This document shows, in pieces, positions 23,429 to 32,908 of a stretch of 58,060 bases of DNA. The stretch is from positions 1 to 58,060 of the forward strand of contig JARQWU010000036.1 of NCBI GenBank assembly GCA_040182905.1. Reading direction: 5' to 3'. This DNA is from Barthelona sp. PAP020 (taxonomy: Eukaryota; Metamonada: BaSk clade). Numbering within the stretch: position 1 is the first letter of the stretch; each line of letters begins with the position of its first letter. Both the position numbers and the translations under genes were made by a program. A model generated the notes under the pieces. The model saw nothing but the letters and a program-made list of their open reading frames with translations. It had not been told where the DNA came from and made no database searches.

Positions 23429-24754
23429 ATGAGTTATACAAACAAACCTTTTATAAGAGGAAAATTGTTCCCTTTATTTGAGAACAAATTTTTTGAAATT
23501 ATTGATTCCAATCACACGACTTTTCGAGATGCTTTTGTTGAAATTTGCAAAAACCAGACTATGAAAATTGAATTAAAAAATAGTATTCCTTCACAAAATT
23601 ATCGGACGGTTATTCATTCGATAAGAAGGTTGTTTACTGAGGACAAAGATATGTTAACCTTTGGTATTGATCTAAGAGGTTTGGTTAAAGGAGTTTCATT
23701 ATCAAAAACTGAGAAAGATCGATTGAGATGTATTATTGATTTCAGTGTCAATTCTTTAACCCCTCAGGTTGATCCTTCACTGTATTCAGTTTCTTTCATT
23801 CCTGTTTTTGATGAATTTTCAGAAGGATGGTCAACACCATTTTTAAAACCAGCTATTGAATATTGCACGAATGATGATGATGATGACCTTATTGATTTTT
23901 CTTTGGGTGAGACCATTGGTCCTGTTAGCAATGATGATAGTGACACAGATAGTGTTTTTGATGAAAATATTTTGACAAAGCAATTTCCAAATTTTTTTCT
24001 AAATAGTTTTGACAATTCGCCAAATGAGAATGTAAATCATGAGTTGTTAATTTGCAATGAAATTTATGTTGTTTTAATCACAAGGCTTCGAGATAATGTC
24101 AGTCAAATGGAAAGATGGTTACACTATCCAATTCCCACGATAAATCGTGATCTATCATTTGAATACAATGAAAAGTTAGAATTAGAGGAGACTAGATGCA
24201 TTGAATTCAAGCAATTTTCCTTTTTTAGCTTGAAAACTGTTTGGATTGCCGTAAGATACATTAATGCTTATCTAAATTCCAATGGTGGTGAAATATGGAT
24301 TGGTATTACTGATGATGGTTATGTATGTGGTTCTTACATTGATGAATTTAGATCCCCTGTTTCTTCCCCAAGTAAAGATGTTGAAACCCAAATTGTTGAA
24401 ACTTTCAATTATTTTTTAAGAAATTTTGAGCCTGTTCCTTCAAAAGATTGTTGGTGTATTCAATTTTTTAAAGTTAAGGAAACTCCTCTTGAAGAAAGAC
24501 GATTTGTTGTGAAAATTAGCGTTGCACCTGTTCCTAAGGTTTGCTTTGTGTTAAATGAAATTGATGGAGAATTCTCTAATTGTAGCTTGGCTTATATTAA
24601 AAGAGATGCTTCAGTTATTCCAATGGATAAAGAACTCATTGCTTTAAGGCGATCGGAAATCTTATTAAGCGAATTAAAGTATGAAAAAAAGCATTTAAAC
24701 GATTGTGGTGTGTATCAATTTGAAGAATGTCTTGATGATGCAATGAATTATTGA
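23429..24754 (+). CDS. Schlafen-type AlbA_2 domain protein
   Basis: A 441-residue protein. The C-terminal third (about residues 248-410) carries the Schlafen AlbA_2 pattern: an ETRCIEFKQF core (E-x-K), a helix with RYINAYLN, and then NGGEIWIGITDDGYVCG at about 283-299, followed by a strand and helix and KISVAP. The family is linked to nucleic-acid binding or cleavage. In some Schlafens the acidic residues of the first motif are catalytic, and E and K are present here, but activity is not shown. The N-terminal 240 residues include an acidic stretch (DDDDDL, about 150-156) and match nothing I know. The gene stands alone, with the calpain gene convergent downstream. Similar stand-alone AlbA_2 proteins occur in many protists, so this is not evidence of transfer. 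Confidence 0.72.
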   Translation: MSYTNKPFIRGKLFPLFENKFFEIIDSNHTTFRDAFVEICKNQTMKIELKNSIPSQNYRTVIHSIRRLFTEDKDMLTFGIDLRGLVKGVSLSKTEKDRLRCIIDFSVNSLTPQVDPSLYSVSFIPVFDEFSEGWSTPFLKPAIEYCTNDDDDDLIDFSLGETIGPVSNDDSDTDSVFDENILTKQFPNFFLNSFDNSPNENVNHELLICNEIYVVLITRLRDNVSQMERWLHYPIPTINRDLSFEYNEKLELEETRCIEFKQFSFFSLKTVWIAVRYINAYLNSNGGEIWIGITDDGYVCGSYIDEFRSPVSSPSKDVETQIVETFNYFLRNFEPVPSKDCWCIQFFKVKETPLEERRFVVKISVAPVPKVCFVLNEIDGEFSNCSLAYIKRDASVIPMDKELIALRRSEILLSELKYEKKHLNDCGVYQFEECLDDAMNY

Positions 24755-25348
24755 TAAAATGTTAATATTTTGTTTTTCCTATTTTTTATCAGTTTGGCCT
24801 TCCAACTTTTCCTTTGGGCGCAGTGTGGAGTGAGGGGATTTTAATTTTCTTTTAGAGTTTGGAATTTTGAGATGACCAAACTGATTAATACTACTCTTGA
24901 TTATTCTTTCAAAGATAAAGGAAATAGGAAGCAAACATAACAATTGTTTGTGTCAGAAATTTGCATTTTTTTGGTTTCCTGGTTAAATTTGTCATAGTAA
25001 TAACAGCTTAATCTTTGTTTTGGTTGAACTCCAGCATTTAATGGGAGAAATTCTCACATTTGAAAAGATCATTTCATGAATTTGGAAATGGCTCTTTTTC
25101 TGATAAAGACAAATTTTGGTCGAAATCATTTTCAATAAAAGTTTTCAGGTTGAATCAGTTGATTTATGTCTCGCCAAAAGAAGAAACAAAGAAGGGAGAT
25201 TTGAGATATCTTTAACAGATAAATCATCAAACAAATCCTTCACTTTCACTTGAGCATTAATAGCAAAAGAATACATTCTATCAAAGCAACAGCTTAATTA
25301 AAAAGTGTACAAATAAAAAATTCAGAAAAGTGCAAAATTTATTTTTCA
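24755..25348. other. Convergent intergenic region with nested inverted repeats
   Basis: No coding signal. Two perfect arms nest in each other: TTCCTATTT (24777-24785) with AAATAGGAA (24922-24930), and ATCAGTTTGG (24788-24797) with CCAAACTGAT (24876-24885). An inner TTCCAA/TTGGAA pair lies inside them. A further hairpin CAAACA/TGTTTG lies at 24932-24950, and GAGAA-A-TTCTC is at about 25045. From 25007 the sequence shares spaced words with 2137 onward. This may be a structured RNA, a small non-autonomous element, or chance in AT-rich DNA. Confidence 0.4.
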
Positions 25349-28300
25349 CTAAATAAACTTAATTTCTCCACAATGCTCCAAAACATCAACTTCCAAAGGA
25401 ACAGTGGAAGCAAAAGCAATCACATACTTCACAGATGCAGATACTCTTGCATTAGTCTCATGCAAACCAAAATTCATTGAAATGGTTGTACATCTTTCAG
25501 TATCCCAATTCAACTGTAAGTGCTTCAAACCATCACAACAACCAAAAAAGAAAAACTTCTCACCTTTCGAAATCTTTTTTCCAGTATCTTCATTTGCAGC
25601 AACCAAATCTTCTTTAGTTTCCCTCATATTACAACCATATAATGCAGCCTTTGGTGCTTTACCTTTAATGAAAGAAACAGAACAACATAAAGGAGTGACA
25701 ATATTTTGACCAGGCTGAGGCTTAATCAATACACAATTCTTTCCCATTTGTTCCCAAAAACCAGTTGGAAGATTATTTAAACGTACAGTAAATTCCAAAG
25801 CATAACCATAATGTGACTTCATTGGTAAAGCCACAGTAACAGCAGAAAAATTCTTCAACATCAGTGAATATGGCATCCACCATATTCCATCATCAGAATC
25901 TCCATCAACCTCATTATTTAGGAGTTTTCTGGCTTTGGCAGTCCACAACCTGGAATTATCTGAAAAAGGTCCAGACCATTCTTGATGTCCCCAAGGATTT
26001 CTAATTTTAACTAGGGTATGTAGCTTTCCATCTGATCCTTTAACATCAGTGGCAACGTCTAATAAAGAAAATGCATGACCATCAACAATACCTGAAGATT
26101 TTGAACGATCTCCTTGACCTTTATTGGGACTACTGACAGAAAACATTACGGAATTGTTTTGTTTAGCATAAATCATCAATTGCAATAACAATTCTCGCAT
26201 ATCGCTATCAGAGACAATATCTTTGGTAAAAATACAATCAGATATTGAACGAATAAAAGCAAAATAACCTAAGGATGCTGAACCACCGTTACCAATGTTA
26301 CTGTATGAACCATTAAGCATTGCAAAAGATTTCTCTAATATGCTCACCCACATTTCTTCAATTTTTCTTGATCTACCATATTTTAACCCTCCATAAGGTA
26401 AAATGCTATCGACAATAAAGAATTGAGGTCGGAAATTATGATATAGTTTGATTAAAAAGATTCCTTTTTCAACATTACTGTAACAAATAATATCATCAAT
26501 CAGTTCTTTACCATGTGGATGATAAGCTATTGTTGCAATAGAACTAATCAGATAACAATCCCCAATTTCACCTTGCTTAACATCATTATAATCTGGATAA
26601 TCAGTGTACACTGTTGGACTTTCATGTTTAAATGCCTTGGGTTGCAAATTGCTCGGAAGATTAAATTCACGATTGATATATTTTTCATTTCCACGCAACC
26701 TTTGATTGATTCTTTCGACTTCTTCACGCATAGTTTCTAGACGTTGAAGATCTTCTTTAGATAATCTTATAGCTTCAAGGAAACCATTGCTTTGTCCAAC
26801 ATTTTGACTTGGTTCAACTTCAAGGAAAGAATTAAATTGTTCAGCCAAACGTTCAAGAGCTTCTCTTTCTTCTTGTTTTCTTTGATCTTCTAAACGTTGC
26901 AACTCTTGTTGTTTTCGACGATCTTCTTCTTCTTTTTGTCTTCTTTCCCTTTCTAACTGCTGTCTTTTTAATTCTTCCTCACGCTTTAACCTTTCTTCCT
27001 CTTTACGTCTTTGCTCTTCTCTTAATTGTCTTTGACGTAATTTTTCCGCTTCTTCTCTTCTTTTTATTTCTTCTTCTTGCCTTTGAAGGGTGGCTTGTCT
27101 TTCTGCTTCCAAACGTTGACGATCATTTGTTTCTGAAAGACTTTCCATTTCCATGAATTGCCTTTCCAATTCCGCCAATTGCTCCCTTTCCTCTTGAAGT
27201 CGCTTTGCCTCCAATTCTCCCAATTGAATACGCTCAAGCGTTTCTTTTTTCTTTCTTTCTTCTTCTAAAATACGTTGTGCATCTCTTGTTTCTTTCAAAA
27301 TATGATTCGTTTGATCATACTGACCTCTTAAATCATTTAATTGTCGTGAAATTTCAGGAATATTCATGGCATGTAATTCATCAATAATATAACTGTATCT
27401 TGCACAATCATAAGCCAAATTAACGATATTGTTAATACTGAAATCATGAACATTCATTGATTGAAAGATAGAAAGCATAGCATCTTTTTCTTTAAAACTA
27501 CCTACACTACCAATATAACCATTTTGAACAATCATTTGTTGATATTTGGAAGGAGCATAACGAACAAATTGCAAACAAACTGTCCAATTTTGATCAAGTG
27601 AATGAATCAATTTCTGTATATGAGATGAGAGTGTTTGTTCATTCATGGAACTGATGATTTCAAAATATGTTTGTTTATAGATGTTAACCTGTTCTTCAGC
27701 AATTCTTTTATATGTTGCTTCAAGTTCATTCAATTGTGCCTCAAAATCTTTATTGATATGATAATTTTGAATTTCAAAAAAGATAGTTTGCAATTGATTT
27801 TCAAATTCAATACACTTGGAAGGTATGGAAGAATAAGAAATGTTTGAATTGTTGGAACCAATCGTGAACATTGTTTTTCTTTGTTGAACTTCCTTAGCAA
27901 GAACAGAAACATCTGCTACAACAGAAACCTTTTTAGCTTTGGCCATATTTTCATCAAAATATTCTAATTGTTTGTTAAAATTGTCATCATCTTCATCCTC
28001 TTGTTCTTTTCTTTGTCTCAAATTATTTCTTTCTCTTTCTCTTCTTTCTCTTTCTTCTTGTAATCTTTTTTGTTCTTCTAACATTCTACGTTCCTTTTGT
28101 GCTTCTTCTTCTTCAAATCTTTTATTGAAATTATTGATTTCTGCTTGTTCTAATTTCCAAATATCAAAATCTTTCAAAAATTCTTGTCTTTCTTCATTGC
28201 TAATCAATGATAATTCTTCTTCTGTTAAGAAGATTGATTTGGATTGTAAATATGAACTTAATTCAGTTAAATCAGCAAGTTGCTTGTTATATGCTAAATG

Positions 28301-31051
28301 AATTATCTCCAAATAATCTTTGGCAATGGAACGCTTCAATAACTCTTGTTTCTTTAATTCAATCTTATATTGTTTGTTTAGCCCTCTATTAACATATATA
28401 GACATTTCATCATTGTGCAAATTTTTATCAGTTGATACATTTATTTCACCATTTTGTTGTTTTACTTGTTTACTTTCTTCAATTAACCCACTACTTAGAT
28501 ACTTTTTGATGTTATGTAATGATAAACTATTGTTTAATCTAAATTTCAACCTTATAGCTAAAAAGAATGCTACAACCATGAAAAAAACACCAAAACCTAT
28601 TTGTGGAGTGGTTTTATAAGCTAAATATGAAGAACTCCATACAACAGCTGTTCCAAAAACTAGATAAATCACAATAATATATTTATCTACTAATTGAATC
28701 ATTTTTGTCAAAGGATTCATTGAATAAGCAGGTAAAATATCAATTGAAAAATAAAACTCCTTTGTTGAATCAATTGGTAATTTTGAATAACTGTAAACAA
28801 ATAAACAAGATGATACTACACAAACTAAAGAAGAAACACCCCAAAAAATACCTGTACCTTGTAATAGAATCAAAATTCCAATAATCAATGAAAAAACAAT
28901 CATTGTTGCTACAAAGACTTTAGTAATTGTACCTCTAAAACTACGTTGATGATTTTTTTCATGATAAAAATGCAATAATAAGAAAACAGCCATTTGTATA
29001 ATAATCATTGCTAATAATGATGCAATGATAAACAATATATCATTACGGAAAGATTTAGCACCAAAATAACATCCACATAAACTTAAAATAGCATCAATAC
29101 TTAATGTTATGATGACAAATGCAGTATATTCACATTTATTATCAATATAAACAACAAAAGGCAAAATTATAAACTCAATCAACAATAATCCAAGGACAGA
29201 AACATTCAATATCAAAGAAAATACTATCACAAGTACAAAAGAAACAGCTGCTAGAACCCAAAAAGTTAAATCAATGGACAAAGTGTCAAAATAATACTTT
29301 AAAGCACCAACATTAAAGATAAAACTCAGACTCAAAAATATGTACATTAAACCAGGACTGGTAGTTGTATCAATAAAGGTCAGCAAAAGTCCAGATACTA
29401 AAGAGATAACAATAGACACAATTAATAATATCATACCGACAGTTTGCAAAGGTTTGAGTGATTCAGTCTTGGAATTATTCTTTAACAAACTACTGTAATC
29501 AATGATAGAAAATAGTTTCTGTGCAATGATTGCTAGACTGGTAATCAAAGGTAAAGAAGGTAAAGTACAACCTAAAATATTACTCTTTGTAATTAGAACC
29601 ATAATAATATCAGCTATTATCAATACAATTGTAAAGAATATCCCTGGATACACTAACCCTTGTATATATTGCTTTATTATAGCATTGAATTGTCCAGTTA
29701 ACTCCTCAATATTCTTTTGGCCTACCGTTTTTTGTTTATCCTTTGTTTCTGTTGAATCAACGGTATTAGAATCAACATTAACTTCAGTATCTTGATGGGC
29801 ATCTCCAGGATCTGTAACAGTAACGACATTTTGAGATAAAATTAAATTCTTTAATTCCACCATCTCTTTGGGAATATTCCTTGCTTTCATGATGAAATAA
29901 ATCCATAAAGCAAAAATAACTGTTATTAACACTCCAAAAATTCCAAATTCCCATTGTTCATGTGGATTCTCCAACATATTAATGGCTTTCAAAGGAAATC
30001 CAGAGGGCTTGATAAAAGCAATTGCAAATATGATTAGATACCAAATCATTAAGGTCAATAAAGTAAAAGACGTTGAATTTGCTCGCTTTCCAATCTTCAA
30101 AAAGGCATGTTCTGATAAATCCACAGATTGTTCCTCAACACTACTAACTATGAGGAAATACTTCATCTCACTGTTAGATGAGTCTCCATCATTCAGCAAA
30201 CTCAACCTAAAAATATTGAACAAAATAACAAACAATAAGGTATTACCAAGGAACCAATAATTCATGGTGAACATACCCATCAACACTCTAGATGTAGCCA
30301 AAGCAATAAATAGCCAGAAAGGACTGTTCTTTAATTTCTTACTTGGATGAATCAAAATTAGAAAATCAATTACACAAACATTAAACAAAGTAACAAACCC
30401 TAAATATCTACTGTTTGAATCATTTAACATATGCATGATAGCATATACAAATAGCACAATCACATTGAAGAAATAGCTTCCAATCTTGATTAAAGCCGAA
30501 TATTCAACAAAAATATTTGGATTGGTGTAATCAATATCCTTTGTTTGCTCATCTAAGATGGGAGTAGAACTATTGGAAAGACAAAATATGTATAAAGGTA
30601 ATAAAGAAACTGAACACATAAAAAATGTAATGCCCATGTAACTATATGTACTATTACCAATAGTAATAATCATAAAAGTGATAAATATCAAAAAAACAAT
30701 AGAATATTGTAAAATTTTCATTGATTTCGTCAAATTCCCATAATATTGATACAATACAATAAATAAGCCAAGTGTTAATGGAACAAACATAAATATAAAA
30801 CTGATTGCAAACCATGTTTGAAAAGGCACTTCATCTACTTGCATAAATCCAATTAAAAATCCAAGAATTATGGAAGCAATAAAAAGAATACCTTCAAAAA
30901 TAATGATAAAAGGTCCTAAAAACGATTTCCATTTTAATTCTTTGATTAAATCCTCAAGAAATGATATTTCTCCTTTAGTAAGGTAAAAAATTACACTAAA
31001 TAATACTGTACAAATACAATACGGTATAAGTATTGGTGTAATTCCACTCAT
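25349..31051 (-). CDS. Membrane calpain, DEK1-like layout (about 23 membrane spans plus CysPc protease)
   Basis: A 1900-residue cysteine protease. Residues 1 to about 830 hold about 23 hydrophobic segments, interrupted after about 11 by a hydrophilic loop (about residues 385-465). A cytosolic part follows with two Glu/Arg-rich coiled-coil stretches (about 990-1035 and 1230-1375). The CysPc domain begins near 1450. Its triad is visible: Cys in QGEIGDCYL (about 1498), His in DGHAFSLLDV (about 1659) and Asn in RNPWGHQEW (about 1686). The last 150 residues fit a calpain C2-like (CBSW) domain. The order of membrane spans, loop, spans, linker, CysPc and C2L is that of plant DEK1 and of transmembrane calpains known from several protists. 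Auto-release of the protease part is known for DEK1 and can only be supposed here. The coiled coils in the linker are more prominent than in DEK1. The gene diverges from the RING gene at 31591. Confidence 0.92.
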   Translation of the reverse strand: MSGITPILIPYCICTVLFSVIFYLTKGEISFLEDLIKELKWKSFLGPFIIIFEGILFIASIILGFLIGFMQVDEVPFQTWFAISFIFMFVPLTLGLFIVLYQYYGNLTKSMKILQYSIVFLIFITFMIITIGNSTYSYMGITFFMCSVSLLPLYIFCLSNSSTPILDEQTKDIDYTNPNIFVEYSALIKIGSYFFNVIVLFVYAIMHMLNDSNSRYLGFVTLFNVCVIDFLILIHPSKKLKNSPFWLFIALATSRVLMGMFTMNYWFLGNTLLFVILFNIFRLSLLNDGDSSNSEMKYFLIVSSVEEQSVDLSEHAFLKIGKRANSTSFTLLTLMIWYLIIFAIAFIKPSGFPLKAINMLENPHEQWEFGIFGVLITVIFALWIYFIMKARNIPKEMVELKNLILSQNVVTVTDPGDAHQDTEVNVDSNTVDSTETKDKQKTVGQKNIEELTGQFNAIIKQYIQGLVYPGIFFTIVLIIADIIMVLITKSNILGCTLPSLPLITSLAIIAQKLFSIIDYSSLLKNNSKTESLKPLQTVGMILLIVSIVISLVSGLLLTFIDTTTSPGLMYIFLSLSFIFNVGALKYYFDTLSIDLTFWVLAAVSFVLVIVFSLILNVSVLGLLLIEFIILPFVVYIDNKCEYTAFVIITLSIDAILSLCGCYFGAKSFRNDILFIIASLLAMIIIQMAVFLLLHFYHEKNHQRSFRGTITKVFVATMIVFSLIIGILILLQGTGIFWGVSSLVCVVSSCLFVYSYSKLPIDSTKEFYFSIDILPAYSMNPLTKMIQLVDKYIIVIYLVFGTAVVWSSSYLAYKTTPQIGFGVFFMVVAFFLAIRLKFRLNNSLSLHNIKKYLSSGLIEESKQVKQQNGEINVSTDKNLHNDEMSIYVNRGLNKQYKIELKKQELLKRSIAKDYLEIIHLAYNKQLADLTELSSYLQSKSIFLTEEELSLISNEERQEFLKDFDIWKLEQAEINNFNKRFEEEEAQKERRMLEEQKRLQEERERRERERNNLRQRKEQEDEDDDNFNKQLEYFDENMAKAKKVSVVADVSVLAKEVQQRKTMFTIGSNNSNISYSSIPSKCIEFENQLQTIFFEIQNYHINKDFEAQLNELEATYKRIAEEQVNIYKQTYFEIISSMNEQTLSSHIQKLIHSLDQNWTVCLQFVRYAPSKYQQMIVQNGYIGSVGSFKEKDAMLSIFQSMNVHDFSINNIVNLAYDCARYSYIIDELHAMNIPEISRQLNDLRGQYDQTNHILKETRDAQRILEEERKKKETLERIQLGELEAKRLQEEREQLAELERQFMEMESLSETNDRQRLEAERQATLQRQEEEIKRREEAEKLRQRQLREEQRRKEEERLKREEELKRQQLERERRQKEEEDRRKQQELQRLEDQRKQEEREALERLAEQFNSFLEVEPSQNVGQSNGFLEAIRLSKEDLQRLETMREEVERINQRLRGNEKYINREFNLPSNLQPKAFKHESPTVYTDYPDYNDVKQGEIGDCYLISSIATIAYHPHGKELIDDIICYSNVEKGIFLIKLYHNFRPQFFIVDSILPYGGLKYGRSRKIEEMWVSILEKSFAMLNGSYSNIGNGGSASLGYFAFIRSISDCIFTKDIVSDSDMRELLLQLMIYAKQNNSVMFSVSSPNKGQGDRSKSSGIVDGHAFSLLDVATDVKGSDGKLHTLVKIRNPWGHQEWSGPFSDNSRLWTAKARKLLNNEVDGDSDDGIWWMPYSLMLKNFSAVTVALPMKSHYGYALEFTVRLNNLPTGFWEQMGKNCVLIKPQPGQNIVTPLCCSVSFIKGKAPKAALYGCNMRETKEDLVAANEDTGKKISKGEKFFFFGCCDGLKHLQLNWDTERCTTISMNFGLHETNARVSASVKYVIAFASTVPLEVDVLEHCGEIKFI

Positions 31052-31590
31052 AAAAAAAAATAAAAATAGAAAATCCGTTCAAACATTCAACATTTCTTTA
31101 TCTTGAATAAAATGAATGGATAATTAAAGTAAATTGAACAAAAATAAAAATAACGCCATAAGATGATACAAAACATGAAGAATGATGTGTCAATTCAAAA
31201 TTATGTGAATATGGATATTGGAATGTATAGGATGAAAAAATAATCAAAAAATACAGATGGTTGATTAATACAATGCCAAAATGACAAATTTAATATGTTG
31301 TAATCGAAATTTATTTCAATGCTAAAACACAGATTCACTTTCTCTGTTTTTTTTTGTCAAATATCGAAAAGGAATGCCCAAAAACTCTGGAGCAGACCTT
31401 CGAATATTCTTTGTATCAAAGGAAGTAACTGAAAACAACACAATTGTATGAATGACTTTGATTTTATATCATGGGTTTTTTTTTTTGAGAATTTGAATTC
31501 TTTGTAACTGAAATATATTTATTAAATTTTTAAAAAAATCACTTAAAAATAAAAAAAAACACCTATTGAAAGACATTTTTTTATGATTGA
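31052..31590. other. Divergent intergenic region (calpain / RAD18-like)
   Basis: AT-rich sequence with no coding content. It must carry two promoters. I see no repeat, RNA gene or shared motif beyond A and T runs. Confidence 0.4.
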
Positions 31591-32610
31591 ATGAATTGGA
31601 ATTATAACATTGATGATAATTTTGACGAATATAATTCCAATGTAATTAAAAAACTCAAAAGAAATATAGAATGTCCAATTTGTTACGATATTTTCAATAT
31701 ACCTGTTTGTTTAAAGAATTGTGGACATATTTTCTGTTCTTCGTGTATCCGACAACATGTTGAAAAACAACATCATTGTCCTATTTGTCAGACAAGCACA
31801 GGACAAAATGAAATAATATCTTTACCTTCATTACAATCGTTTTGTAATGAATGGAAAGACAACAATGATCATATACAATCGTTGGATGTAATTGATAATT
31901 CTGATTATAAAAGGGAACCCTCTATAACCATTTCATCTCCCTCAAAAAATTTTTCCCCAAAGTCTCCTAATTCCCCTGAATCACCGTTATCTAAAACTTT
32001 AGTTCCAAAATTAAGACCTTTGAGATTACCTCCATTTTCTAAAATTAAGAACACTGAAATAAAGAATTTCTTAACAAAATACAACATCAAGTTTAAAAAG
32101 AATGAAAATAGAGACAAATGGATTGAAAAGTATAAAGTATTTACAAGAGAATATAATTATTTCTTGGATAAATATCAAAAGAATCCTTCAAAAGACGACA
32201 TTTCAAAAATTAGTCGGAACGTAGAAAGAGTGTTTTCTCCTTTGTATCAGAGTTTTCAGCAAGTTTCAAGAACATCGAAGAAAATGAATGTGGAAGTTGA
32301 TGATTTAGATTCTTTCAATAATAATGGGCAATTAACTTTACCTGATGGATGGACTTGTTTTGCAATTCCAAATGAATCGGGAAAATTTGCATATTGGAAT
32401 GAGGAACTTCACAGGTTACAACTATTTCCCCCTTCTGGGATGAATCCACAAAATGCCATTCAATTAACCACTACAAAACTTCCAAAAATGGCTGAAATAG
32501 AAAAAGAAGAAGACTTGAAGTTGGAACACATTGAAAATGCAGAGAATAAACAAATTGTTTCTGAATTTATCATTCAAAGCAGTGATGAAGATGATGTTAT
32601 TCTTTGTTAA
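31591..32610 (+). CDS. RAD18-like RING-SAP ubiquitin ligase
   Basis: A 339-residue protein. The N-terminal RING finger is a complete C3HC4 with C28, C31, C44, H46, C49, C52, C63 and C66. A SAP-like segment (about residues 147-190: LPPFSKIKNTEIKNFLTKYNI, then KWIEKYKVFTREYN) follows the RAD18 pattern of RING then SAP with the WI-KY-x-F-x-x-x-YN helix. RAD18 is the E3 that monoubiquitylates PCNA at stalled forks. I see no UBZ zinc finger between RING and SAP, which vertebrate RAD18 has. Residues about 250-282 (LPDGWTCF...FAYWNEEL...LFPP) resemble a WW domain that lacks the second Trp. The C-terminus is acidic (SSDEDDVILC). It could also be another RING-SAP E3. Confidence 0.7.
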   Translation: MNWNYNIDDNFDEYNSNVIKKLKRNIECPICYDIFNIPVCLKNCGHIFCSSCIRQHVEKQHHCPICQTSTGQNEIISLPSLQSFCNEWKDNNDHIQSLDVIDNSDYKREPSITISSPSKNFSPKSPNSPESPLSKTLVPKLRPLRLPPFSKIKNTEIKNFLTKYNIKFKKNENRDKWIEKYKVFTREYNYFLDKYQKNPSKDDISKISRNVERVFSPLYQSFQQVSRTSKKMNVEVDDLDSFNNNGQLTLPDGWTCFAIPNESGKFAYWNEELHRLQLFPPSGMNPQNAIQLTTTKLPKMAEIEKEEDLKLEHIENAENKQIVSEFIIQSSDEDDVILC

Positions 32611-32908
32611 AGTTTAAATGTTTATTCTTCATCAAAATGATCTGAAAATTTTTGATATATTCAAGATGAAAGAACTTTTGTTTTTTTTTTGCTCACACTG
32701 ATGTTATTTGGGGTTGGAATTATATTATACTCCCTAATTACGTTGAGAATAATGTGTTTGAAAAAGGAATGAAAGACAATTTTCTTTTCAATTTGCAAAT
32801 ATTCAACCAAGCACAGAAATATAAATAAACATATATTCATTGTGATGAATAGCTTTATATCTTCTGTTGATGGTTATTTAAAAAAGAAAATTAAATATTT
32901 ACAACAAA

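Noticed and set aside
24807-24830. CTTTGGGCGCAGTG, resembling the start of U4 snRNA
   Set aside because: The resemblance is a dozen bases. The order and spacing of the U4 stem regions and a clear Sm site do not follow, so I do not call a snRNA.
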